A DNA stretch of 10,762 nucleotides, from contig DCYW01000013.1 in assembly GCA_002331185.1 (NCBI GenBank), positions 4,002-14,763 on the forward strand, in the 5' to 3' direction. The DNA is from Patescibacteria group bacterium UBA2100 (lineage in GTDB: Bacteria > Patescibacteriota > Minisyncoccia > Phycocordibacterales > UBA2100). Made by a program: the position numbers and the translations under genes. Of the stretch, positions 1-6,987 are shown in pieces. Position 1 is the stretch's first letter, and every line of letters starts with the position of its first letter. The notes below the pieces were generated by a model that worked only from the letters and a program-made list of their open reading frames with translations, ran no database searches and was not told the origin of the DNA.

Positions 1-1227
1 GGCAATAGTTTTTTGAATTTCGCTCTCGAATCCAGAATTGATTGTGTTGTCAATAACATTTGAATCTCTCCCACCAGTTAGTTTTGTTATATTATACACC
101 AGAGTTGATACCACTGAATTATCCTCCTGGGGTGTGGCGGGTGTTTGTGTTTCCTCTTGCTGTGTATCACATGTTTTAAATAAATTAGTTCCCAAAAAAC
201 CTGAGCCCTCGCAGGGAACTTCATTATTTTGTAATGGCTGATTTGTAGATGCATCAAAAGTCAAAACATTCTTTGAATTATCTTCAGGCTGTGCCTTTTC
301 GTTCGTAATGAAATCAAGAAATGGTTTGCTAGTGGTCTGGTTGTCGTCTATTTGTTCAGAATCAATGTATGTCAATTCATCAGAGAATATTTGGTTGGCT
401 ACATCGGGGGTATTAAACGTGGATCCGACACCAAGTGGTTGAAACAGGTTTGGAAACGATATGCTGGGCATATTTGAGATAGGTTGATACAATTCTTCAA
501 AATAATTTTTTGGTGTGTATGTATCTGCCTCCTGAATGACCGCTTGAAATTCATACGAATAGTCTTCTGGTGGCGTGTACTCAACCGGCGGACCATATTC
601 ATTTTCTTCTGAATAATCACTAATGATGCTTCCTGTCACGCACTCTCCATCACCAAATCCATACAAAATAGCTCGCGCTTGTGGATCTTTTATTTTAGTC
701 GCGATACTAACTCGGCTAAAATCATCCGACCAAATGCTTCTTCGTTGTCGCACATCAACGTGTATCGAACCGCTACTGTAGAGTCCGAGTCCACCTTGGC
801 ATTTATTTACCCTACGCAGACCGCAAATTGCCATTGTCATAAATTCTTTTTCTTTTCCCGCTGAAACTTTTACATCAATTGCTTTACTCTGCCGATGTTG
901 GCTATTTGTTGCCCCAGTATTAGGAGTACAAACGGGATTACTTTGGTTCGTATCTCCCGGATTGTAACGACATCCGCTAATAAACGCGCATTGACTCCTT
1001 CCACCAATTGCCTCACATGCATTTAAAACAACGTCTGATACTTTCGTATTGGCTCCGCGTATACTTTCGCCATACTCTTTCCAATTGGCGTCAATAATTT
1101 GACACCCTTGCTGTTCAGGACGCAAATCAGGGGCTACAACAATCGCCTGCGCACTATGCGCAAAGCTAAAAAATGTAGCGATAACCACAATTGAGAGTGT
1201 AGGTAAGACACGAAAAGACCACATCAT
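1..1227 (-). CDS. Secreted M15-type (MepK/DUF882-like) zinc peptidase, 3' end outside window
   Basis: The frame is open for 409 codons from ATG at 1227 to the window edge, so the C-terminus is missing. Residues 1-28 form a signal peptide (hydrophobic run 8-24, AHSAQA cleavage region). Residues about 80-166 match the M15 metallopeptidase pattern of E. coli MepK (YcbK): FISGCR at 82-87, SQHRQSKAID at 109-118 (the SxH...AxD zinc motif), GGLGLY at 145-150, and HVDVR at 156-160 followed by R and W. Predicted zinc ligands are H111, D118 and H156. The family cuts peptidoglycan cross-links; export suggests action on the cell's own or a neighbour's wall (inference). The usual Gly of the first motif is Ser, and extra Cys residues (C42, C71, C80, C86, C100) may form disulfides. 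Residues 205-409 are Pro/Asn/Gln/Thr-rich without a recognised domain. A second ATG lies at 1224; no clear Shine-Dalgarno precedes either. It is the third gene of the secreted-protein cluster, 59 nt after its neighbour. Confidence 0.75.
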   Translation of the reverse strand, partial: MMWSFRVLPTLSIVVIATFFSFAHSAQAIVVAPDLRPEQQGCQIIDANWKEYGESIRGANTKVSDVVLNACEAIGGRSQCAFISGCRYNPGDTNQSNPVCTPNTGATNSQHRQSKAIDVKVSAGKEKEFMTMAICGLRRVNKCQGGLGLYSSGSIHVDVRQRRSIWSDDFSRVSIATKIKDPQARAILYGFGDGECVTGSIISDYSEENEYGPPVEYTPPEDYSYEFQAVIQEADTYTPKNYFEELYQPISNMPSISFPNLFQPLGVGSTFNTPDVANQIFSDELTYIDSEQIDDNQTTSKPFLDFITNEKAQPEDNSKNVLTFDASTNQPLQNNEVPCEGSGFLGTNLFKTCDTQQEETQTPATPQEDNSVVSTLVYNITKLTGGRDSNVIDNTINSGFESEIQKTIA

Positions 1228-1286
1228 AGCTTGATAGTACCGTGTGTGGGGTTAAAAATCTATTTTACCGTGTTACTAAGCAAGTT

Positions 1287-2309
1287 CTACAAACCGAGAG
1301 TTTCTGCAATGAGCATCAGTATACGTTTCCACCACGCGAGCCGTTCTTCTTCTGTTCCTAAGCTGTCATAATAGCCGTCAGCGAGTACGTCAGCATCTGA
1401 TCCAGACTGCGCCACATTTGAACTTCGGTAGTCTCCAATATTACCAGTGGCTGCATTTTGTTCGTTAAGTAACGCCTCTCTTCTGCGCGCCTCTTCTGCC
1501 GCGCGCTCTAATTCAGCAAGTGACAAACCAGATGTGTATGCTGGATCATTCATATTATCAAGAAGTTCTTCTCCAAACGCTGTGTTTTCGCTCTCAGAAG
1601 AGATATCTGGATCACCATCTAACGATTGGTATGAAGTGGTTACAGAGTCTCTTGCTTGTGTGTTTGTGTTGTTGTTCGTCGCCGATGAGTCACCACCCGT
1701 TGTATTGGTTGTTGGATTTTCTCTATCAAGGATTGTAAAAATCGAATCTGTATTGCGTGAGTCATCCGAATTGTCGTCACCAAAATCTAAATTAAATCCA
1801 GTGTCATTATTGACAGTTCCATAATCATCAATGGTATCCAAAAAAGTAGTGGCACCATCAATATAGTCATATTGTGTACCACTGGAACCTGAATATGCGT
1901 CAGTTCCTAATCCACTACTAATAAGGTTGTTTATAAACCCGACTGCTGTTTGTACGACAACACCTTGTGCTACGCCTTCAATGAAACCTCCTCCAAGTGC
2001 GCCCCCAAAGATGCTTGGTGGTGGAGTGTACGCAACGACTCGGCAACATCCTGCGAAACATTGACCTGTAACCTGCTGCCCTGCTACCAATCCATTTACC
2101 GTACAAGGCATAAAGTCTCGCCCCCCTTTTGACTGAGGACCTGGCGGCTGACACGCTTGATGAGTCACAATTAACGCGCCTGGTGGTGGTTCGCCGCACA
2201 CCACCTGCGCACGTACAAATGAAACTCCTGCAAAAAAATAACCAACAATGAACAGCGCAATAAAGAGTAGTATGAGTTTCACCTTGTTTTTTCGTAGTAC
2301 ACATTCCAT
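1287..2309 (-). CDS. Cys-rich secreted or membrane-anchored protein, unknown function
   Basis: A 340-residue protein that I do not recognise. A basic N-terminus followed by a hydrophobic segment at about 11-30 and FVRAQ forms a signal peptide or signal anchor. Residues 36-92 are Cys-rich (C38, C53, C69, C84, C88, C89), suggesting a small disulfide-stabilised domain. A Gly-rich hydrophobic stretch lies at about 101-135, then an Asn/Asp/Ser/Thr-rich linker (about 136-260), a charged helix with coiled-coil character (263-284, ELERAAEEARRREALL), and an amphipathic C-terminal helix ending LMLIAETLGL. The architecture resembles many exported CPR proteins. The ATG at 2309 is preceded by AGAGGT about 5 nt away, one of the clearer ribosome binding sites in the window. 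It starts only 11 nt after the stop of the Ig-like protein gene, so co-transcription is likely. The low-complexity middle will hinder homology detection. Confidence 0.8.
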   Translation of the reverse strand: MECVLRKNKVKLILLFIALFIVGYFFAGVSFVRAQVVCGEPPPGALIVTHQACQPPGPQSKGGRDFMPCTVNGLVAGQQVTGQCFAGCCRVVAYTPPPSIFGGALGGGFIEGVAQGVVVQTAVGFINNLISSGLGTDAYSGSSGTQYDYIDGATTFLDTIDDYGTVNNDTGFNLDFGDDNSDDSRNTDSIFTILDRENPTTNTTGGDSSATNNNTNTQARDSVTTSYQSLDGDPDISSESENTAFGEELLDNMNDPAYTSGLSLAELERAAEEARRREALLNEQNAATGNIGDYRSSNVAQSGSDADVLADGYYDSLGTEEERLAWWKRILMLIAETLGL

Positions 2310-2320
2310 ATACCTCTATA

Positions 2321-3172
2321 TTACCTTGGATTTATCTCTAATTCCTCCTCTTGCAAGAGACCACTTTCTGATTCACACGTGAGTCTAAAGATAGTGTCGC
2401 CTAGAATCGCTGGTGTTTTTACTTCCCCTTCTGTGCCTCGTCGTATGAACCCGAGCTGTGTATCTGATGTTAACAGGCATGAGTTCACATCTGTTGTTGT
2501 CCAGCTAAGCACGATTGAATCGCCACGGTCAACAGACGTTGTATCTGCGGAGAGCGTCAATACTGGCTCTGCGACACTCACTACACAACTCGCCGTTGTA
2601 TTGGCTACATCAACCAAATCATTTACACACTCTATCGCGTAGGTTGTGTCTGCTGTGGGTTGCACACGTGTTGTACCAATTGTCTCTCCGGCGCTATCAA
2701 AATTTTCACTCGCCGTAGTGTAGGCACCATCACGACACGCCCACATAATGATTGTTTCTTCTGACACTCCAATGATAGGTGGTATACAAATGAGTGTCGC
2801 ACCACGTGTGGCGAGTGGTCCTGTGCCAACTTTGCTTGTTTGCGTTGTTCGGTTTATTTGAATGCTACTATTTACAGACGGCGTATTGACATTAGTCTGC
2901 GTTGATACTGAATTAAACGGGTCTTCATTTATATTTGAAGGGTACAAATCAGAGGCATTTCCATCATTATTGATTATGTTAGTATTTGTCGTATCTGTAT
3001 CATTTCTTGTTTGGATACCAAGAAATGACCTAATAGAATCAAAAGCGATTGCTGTTTGCTGTCCACCCACAGAAACAGTAGCCTGTGTATTCTTATATTC
3101 AGAAAAAGAGAAAGCAACTACAAAAACAAAAAGTAGTGCGAGCGCTTTTATGTGAGTATGGGGAATATTCAT
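2321..3172 (-). CDS. Secreted protein with two Ig-like domains
   Basis: A 283-residue exported protein when started at ATG 3172. An upstream in-frame GTG at 3259 would add 29 residues ahead of the signal sequence and would begin inside the palindrome arm, so I reject it. Residues 1-31 are a signal peptide (hydrophobic 9-24, then NTQATVS). Residues 55-112 are an Asn/Thr-rich linker. Two tandem Ig-like beta-sandwich units follow, about 115-200 (C129, W144, C146, C182, C196) and 203-281 (LSWTTTDVNSC at 222-232, RLTCESESG at 263-271). The second has the pattern V-x-L-S-W-x3-N/D-x2-S-C...T-x-F-x-L-x-C seen in repeated Ig-like domains of CPR surface proteins. A binding or adhesive role at the cell surface is inferred; no catalytic motif is visible. 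It is the first gene of the secreted cluster, downstream of a plausible promoter and the 22-bp palindrome. Confidence 0.8.
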   Translation of the reverse strand: MNIPHTHIKALALLFVFVVAFSFSEYKNTQATVSVGGQQTAIAFDSIRSFLGIQTRNDTDTTNTNIINNDGNASDLYPSNINEDPFNSVSTQTNVNTPSVNSSIQINRTTQTSKVGTGPLATRGATLICIPPIIGVSEETIIMWACRDGAYTTASENFDSAGETIGTTRVQPTADTTYAIECVNDLVDVANTTASCVVSVAEPVLTLSADTTSVDRGDSIVLSWTTTDVNSCLLTSDTQLGFIRRGTEGEVKTPAILGDTIFRLTCESESGLLQEEELEINPR

Positions 3173-3201
3173 AGGTACGTAAATAGGACTTGATATTTTC
3201 A

Positions 3202-3230
3202 ATGATACGGGACGTATACCATTGCTGCAA
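3202..3230 (-). promoter_or_regulatory. Possible promoter of the secreted-protein cluster
   Basis: On the minus strand a TTGCAG box (3230-3225) stands 17 nt upstream of TATCAT (3207-3202), which matches the sigma-70 -10 consensus at five of six positions; the -35 box matches at three. Initiation would fall near 3195, giving a leader of about 22 nt before the ATG at 3172. It lies just downstream of the palindrome, which would separate it from the holA-polA-tsaE unit. The call rests on motif and spacing only. Confidence 0.35.
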
Positions 3231-3258
3231 TTGAATTTGTACACATCAACACATCTCA

Positions 3259-3306
3259 CTATTCTTCTCTAATATATCAGCTCACTGATATATTAGAGAA
3301 GAATAG
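3259..3306. repeat. Perfect 22-bp inverted repeat with a 4-nt loop
   Basis: The left arm (3259-3280, ending ATATATCAG) and right arm (3285-3306, starting CTGATATAT) are exactly complementary over 22 bp, separated by CTCA. It lies 31 nt past the stop of the holA-like gene and upstream of the secreted-protein cluster. As RNA it would make a long hairpin on either strand. Neither flank carries a T-run and the stem is AT-rich, so it is not a canonical intrinsic terminator. Alternatives are a boundary hairpin protecting the 3' end of the upstream mRNA, a processing site, or an operator for a dimeric regulator. Confidence 0.9.
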
Positions 3307-3337
3307 AATTAAGTAGATAGAGTATAAAATTCTTATG

Positions 3338-4057
3338 CTACAACGTGAGAATGAATTGTTCCAGTTCAATTTCCAAAGGTACTCCGGATCTTCGTGCGTG
3401 CTGCGGCAGTAAAGCCAATTTTTTTACATACTCTTCTATAATTTCAATTGAAGAAAAATTCTTGAATGAGCGCTGTGCGTTAGTAAACGGGTACGGCTTC
3501 ATACCAGCTTCATCTGCAGTTTTTGCGCGGGCTGCAAGTACGATACTTTTCAACATCCAAAATAAAATTCCATGAATTTCCTCATCACTCACGCCTCTAT
3601 TTTTTGCCTCTCGAAATAAACTCCATAGTTTCTTAACATCTCTCTCACCAAGTGCATCAGTCAGCGCAAACGTGTTAAAAGATGCCTTGTCTGGAGGAAC
3701 TGTTTTTTTAAACTCATATATTTTTATTGCGTATTTCTCGAGCTTCTTTTTGACAGGAGCAGTCAACGCTGCATCTAATACAAAAAATGGATGTGCGGCC
3801 TCTGCAATTTTCGTTAGGTTATGTAACACGACCTCCTCCCCTTCTTTGGTGCTAAAGAGAGTATCGAGCACAACGACGTACTCACTTTTAAACAGCGTTT
3901 GGCTACCAGTTAATTCATCAAAATTATAACTTCCTACATCATCATTTGTAATCCGAAAATAAAGTGCATCTGGACTTTTTGCAAGCATGTTCGCAACAGT
4001 TACCTGAACTTTTGTCCTCGCTGTATCGACATCCTTCCCGTAGTAAACGTACAACAT
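3338..4057 (-). CDS. holA: DNA polymerase III delta subunit-like protein (clamp loader)
   Basis: A 239-residue protein resembling the short HolA-like delta subunits of Parcubacteria. In the family, delta opens the beta sliding clamp during clamp loading. Visible features are the N-terminal MLYVYYGKD strand, the core around VVVLDTL (61-67) and HPFFVLDAAL (89-98), a middle motif FNTFALTDALGERDVKKLW (127-145), the helical GVSDEEIHGILFWMLKSI (155-172), and a C-terminal helical collar ending LEIELEQFILTL. There is no Walker A motif, as expected for delta. It is about 100 residues shorter than E. coli delta (343), so assignment is by pattern and not by strong identity. The ATG at 4057 is one nucleotide past the polA stop, which implies translational coupling. 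A very divergent unrelated protein cannot be fully excluded. Confidence 0.72.
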   Translation of the reverse strand: MLYVYYGKDVDTARTKVQVTVANMLAKSPDALYFRITNDDVGSYNFDELTGSQTLFKSEYVVVLDTLFSTKEGEEVVLHNLTKIAEAAHPFFVLDAALTAPVKKKLEKYAIKIYEFKKTVPPDKASFNTFALTDALGERDVKKLWSLFREAKNRGVSDEEIHGILFWMLKSIVLAARAKTADEAGMKPYPFTNAQRSFKNFSSIEIIEEYVKKLALLPQHARRSGVPLEIELEQFILTL

Positions 4058-4058
4058 A

Positions 4059-6446
4059 CTACATTCTTTTCATTTCCCCCCAATTATCACCTCGAGAAAC
4101 ATCTACTAATAACGGCACCCCGTGTGTTTGCTCAGGAGTTAGTATATGTTCCATTAATTCTTTTATGTGTTTTGCTATTTCAGCAGTATCTTTTTTCTTC
4201 ATTTCATATATCAGCTCGTCGTGCACCTGTAGAATAAGACGTGCCGAATCTAACAAATTATTTTTTGTTAGATATTCATGGATACGCACCATTGCAATCT
4301 TTACCACGTCAGCTTGCGTGCCTTGAATAGGTGCGTTTATCGCCATACGCTCAGCAGCAGCCCGCACATGCGGTAAGCGTGAAGTAATGCCTTCAAAATA
4401 TCGTCTCCGCCCAAAGAGTGTTTCTGTGTATCCGAGACGTGCAGCATCTGCTTTTGTATGATCAATCCATTGTGCAAGACCTGCATATGTTTCAAAATAT
4501 GTATCGTAAAACGAACGTGCTTCTTTTTGTGTCGTATCGCCATCAAGGTTTGCACGTAATGCATTTACTCCCATGCCGTAGAGAATACCGAAGTTGATGA
4601 CTTTAGCGCGTCGTCTCATTTCTTTATCAACATTTTGTGTCTGCACCGCAAACACTTCAGCTGCTACTGCTGCATGAATATCTCCACCGCTTTTAAATAC
4701 TTCGAGTAACTTCTCATCGCGAGAGAGAATTGCGGCAATGCGTAGTTCGATTTGCGAATAGTCTAATGCTACCAATTCGTGTTCTTTTTTTGCTACGAAT
4801 CCATTTCTAATACGTCTTCCGTGCTCTGTTTTAATTGGTATATTTTGAAGGTTTGGATTCTGACTTGCCATTCTTCCTGTAGTAGTACCTGCCTGTAAAA
4901 ATTCAGCGTGTAATCTTCCATCATTTGCAACGAGCATTGGGAGTGTGTCGATATAGGTTGAAAGAAGTTTTTGTAATTCACGATAACTAAGCACATCGTC
5001 GATTATTGGATGTTCTCCTCGTAATTTTTCGAGTTCTGATTCTTTTGTGCTGCGTTGTCCTGTTGAAGTCTTTTTTTGATTTTTAGGCTTTAGCTCAAGA
5101 GTGTCGAACAAAATCTCACCCAACTGTTTAGGAGAATTAATGTTGAAAGTAACCCCAGCGTATTTAAAAATCTTTTTTTCTAATTTTGAAAGTTCTGTGT
5201 GATATTCTTTTGAAAGTTTTTTGAAATACGCCGTATCTAATGCAATACCGTTTTCGTTCATGTGCCGTAATACTGGAATGAGTGGCTCTTCGATATCTGT
5301 ATATACCTTTTCTAAGTTTCTCTCTTTCAATGTTTTAAAAATGGCGTCGTGTGAATCTTTAAAGGTGCTGTTTGGTACAAACTGCATAACGTCCTCCAAC
5401 GTCGGGTTGGTGACATCTGAACGAATAAGCCATAAGGCAAGTGCTGTACGTGTTAATTCCTTGGGATCAATTTTTTCAGCAGGTGCTTCATCTGGCTCTT
5501 CGTTTTCTTCATCATAGTTAACACCCGCTGCTCCATTGATTACTTTTTTTACTCGATCGCTTAGCGCACGGAATTCGAGTTCTGAAAAAAGCTCTAATAT
5601 TGATTCTTTTTTTACTGTGTCTGACCATATTTTTTTGGGAATCTCAAACTCTACTGGTGCATCACGTCTAATAGTGGCGAGCATTTTGGAAAAGAATGCT
5701 TCGTCTTTACCTTCTTTTAAGAGCCCGATCATTCGAGCTTTTATTCCAACTTCAACAAATTTTTCCTCGTTCGTTTCAAGTACCTTATAGAGATTCTCTA
5801 GTGTTCCGAATTCAACAATCAGTGTTGTTGCTGTCTTCTCCCCAATTCCATGTATGCCGGGGATATTATCAGAAGGATCTCCTCGTAGCCCTTTGTAATC
5901 TGGTAAAAGATCTGAATGAAAGCCAAATCGCTCCTGCACCGCCTTTTCATCGTAAAGAATAGTGTCTTGTATGCCTTTTCGAAGCGTATATACCGTTACC
6001 TTTTCTTTTTCTATGAGTTGAAGAGTATCCATATCTCCTGAGGCAATGACTATATCAATTGGCTTTTTTTTCAATTGTTCAACAATGGTTCCTAAAATAT
6101 CGTCGGCTTCAAATCCTTCCGCGTCATATATTGGAATGTCAAAAGCTTCGAATACATCCCGACTTCGCTGCAGCTGCCTTGCTAGTTCATCATCAGTTTT
6201 TTTACGCCCTGCCTTATACTCAGCAAATACTTCATGTCGAATTGTTTGTTTTGGCAGATCAAAACACGCAGTGATATAGTCTGGATGTAATTCTTGAATT
6301 ATTTTCATCAACATTGTCGACAAACCATACAATGCACCGGTTGGCTCTCCTTTACTTGATGAAAAATCGGGTAATGCATGGTATGCGCGATGAATAATCG
6401 CATGCGCATCAAGTAATATAAGTCGTTTGTTAGGCTTCTGTATCAT
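4059..6446 (-). CDS. polA: DNA polymerase I, 5' nuclease plus polymerase, proofreading domain vestigial
   Basis: Fills gaps and removes RNA primers in replication and repair. Numbering here is from the upstream GTG at 6470 (803 residues); I prefer ATG 6446 (795 residues), with GGAAC upstream and a family-like start MIQKPNKRLILLDAH. The 5' nuclease spans about 15-300: DAH at 21-23, EADD at 121-124, SGDMD at 144-148, and the H3TH region LRGDPSDNIPGIHGIGEKT at 195-213. Residues 310-400 contain an acidic linker and only a remnant of the 3'-5' exonuclease, with none of its DxE/YxxxD motifs, so proofreading is predicted absent as in Taq polymerase. The polymerase domain shows TTGRMASQNPNLQNIP (530-545), motif A DYSQIELR with D570, motif B RRRAKVINFGILYG with K623, F627 and Y631, and motif C QVHDE with D751. 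Phe at the O-helix position matches E. coli. It overlaps tsaE by 17 nt. Confidence 0.97.
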   Translation of the reverse strand: MIQKPNKRLILLDAHAIIHRAYHALPDFSSSKGEPTGALYGLSTMLMKIIQELHPDYITACFDLPKQTIRHEVFAEYKAGRKKTDDELARQLQRSRDVFEAFDIPIYDAEGFEADDILGTIVEQLKKKPIDIVIASGDMDTLQLIEKEKVTVYTLRKGIQDTILYDEKAVQERFGFHSDLLPDYKGLRGDPSDNIPGIHGIGEKTATTLIVEFGTLENLYKVLETNEEKFVEVGIKARMIGLLKEGKDEAFFSKMLATIRRDAPVEFEIPKKIWSDTVKKESILELFSELEFRALSDRVKKVINGAAGVNYDEENEEPDEAPAEKIDPKELTRTALALWLIRSDVTNPTLEDVMQFVPNSTFKDSHDAIFKTLKERNLEKVYTDIEEPLIPVLRHMNENGIALDTAYFKKLSKEYHTELSKLEKKIFKYAGVTFNINSPKQLGEILFDTLELKPKNQKKTSTGQRSTKESELEKLRGEHPIIDDVLSYRELQKLLSTYIDTLPMLVANDGRLHAEFLQAGTTTGRMASQNPNLQNIPIKTEHGRRIRNGFVAKKEHELVALDYSQIELRIAAILSRDEKLLEVFKSGGDIHAAVAAEVFAVQTQNVDKEMRRRAKVINFGILYGMGVNALRANLDGDTTQKEARSFYDTYFETYAGLAQWIDHTKADAARLGYTETLFGRRRYFEGITSRLPHVRAAAERMAINAPIQGTQADVVKIAMVRIHEYLTKNNLLDSARLILQVHDELIYEMKKKDTAEIAKHIKELMEHILTPEQTHGVPLLVDVSRGDNWGEMKRM

Positions 6447-6867
6447 ACGAAATGTTCCGTGTTGTATCACTCATGTATTCGAAGTATATATGCTTAGTGT
6501 TTTGAGGAAGTAGTCCGTCTATCTTTTCTGGCCATTCGACAAGAATAAGATTAGATGGATCTATAATTATGTCATTCCACCCAAGAACTTCCATTTCTCT
6601 CTCTTCTTCAAGGCGGTACGCATCGATATGTATCAATTGGGAAAAAGATTGGTCCTCGAGCGGATAGTTTTTTTGTATTACAAATGTAGGGCTTACTATT
6701 TCGCCAGTCACCCCAAGAGTACGAGCAAGTGCTTGTGCGAAGGTAGTTTTCCCAGCACCAAGATCCCCATGAAGCGCTATAACGAAGGCACCACTATTAT
6801 ATGCATTCAGCTTCAACGCATATTCGCGAGCACTTTCTTTGAAATCACTCAATGAGTAGTCTGTCAT
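6430..6867 (-). CDS. tsaE: tRNA t6A biosynthesis ATPase TsaE
   Basis: TsaE is the ATPase that works with TsaB and TsaD to attach the threonylcarbamoyl group to A37 of ANN-decoding tRNAs. Counting from ATG 6867 (145 residues; E. coli 153): Walker A GDLGAGKTT at 34-42 with K40, SPTF at 59-62, HIDAYRL at 80-86 with the conserved Asp, and ILVEWPEKI at 108-116 with the conserved Glu. These are in the family's order and spacing. A GTG at 6882 would add five residues, but the ATG gives the usual short N-terminus MTDYSLSDF. A TACAAT box ends only 6 nt upstream of this ATG, so the mRNA may be leaderless or nearly so. It is the first gene of the tsaE-polA-holA unit and diverges from pilB. Confidence 0.95.
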   Translation of the reverse strand: MTDYSLSDFKESAREYALKLNAYNSGAFVIALHGDLGAGKTTFAQALARTLGVTGEIVSPTFVIQKNYPLEDQSFSQLIHIDAYRLEEEREMEVLGWNDIIIDPSNLILVEWPEKIDGLLPQNTKHIYFEYMSDTTRNISYDTEA

Positions 6868-6873
6868 ATGCGC

Positions 6874-6879
6874 ATTGTA
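6874..6879 (-). promoter_or_regulatory. Possible -10 box of the tsaE-polA-holA unit
   Basis: TACAAT on the minus strand matches the -10 consensus at five of six positions and ends 6 nt before the tsaE ATG, which would put initiation at or next to the start codon. The -35 position (about 6902-6897, GCGACC) is poor. If used, the message would be leaderless. Weak evidence. Confidence 0.3.
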
Positions 6880-6903
6880 CACTAAAGAAAAAAGGTGGTC
6901 GCC

Positions 6904-6932
6904 TTGTCTGTATCACGGTCTTATTTTATATA
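6904..6932 (+). promoter_or_regulatory. Possible pilB promoter
   Basis: TTGTCT (6904-6909) stands 17 nt before TATATA (6927-6932), each matching four of six consensus positions. Initiation would be near 6939 with a leader of about 49 nt. An inverted pair TATCACG (6911-6917) and CGTGATA (6963-6969) flanks the predicted start site. Motif-only evidence. Confidence 0.35.
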
Positions 6933-6987
6933 CGCATAAGCACACAGGTTCTTTTTAATGTACGTGATAAACTAGAGACACATTCAT

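Noticed and set aside
1238..1273. Direct repeat TACCGTGT at 1238-1245 and 1266-1273 upstream of the M15 gene
   Set aside because: Two 8-mers 28 nt apart in a short AT-rich gap are close to chance and show no further symmetry.
1978..2304. 108-codon minus-strand frame overlapping the Cys-rich protein gene
   Set aside because: It lies in another frame of a well-supported gene with a signal peptide and ribosome binding site; its composition is rich in Cys, Thr and Arg and looks like a shadow.
3173..3259. GTG-started 29-residue N-terminal extension of the Ig-like protein
   Set aside because: It would precede a normal signal peptide, begins in the palindrome arm and runs through a plausible promoter; ATG 3172 fits better.
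6447..6470. GTG start of polA at 6470
   Set aside because: The in-frame ATG at 6446 has a GGAAC upstream and gives the usual short N-terminus; the GTG version adds eight residues of no family similarity.
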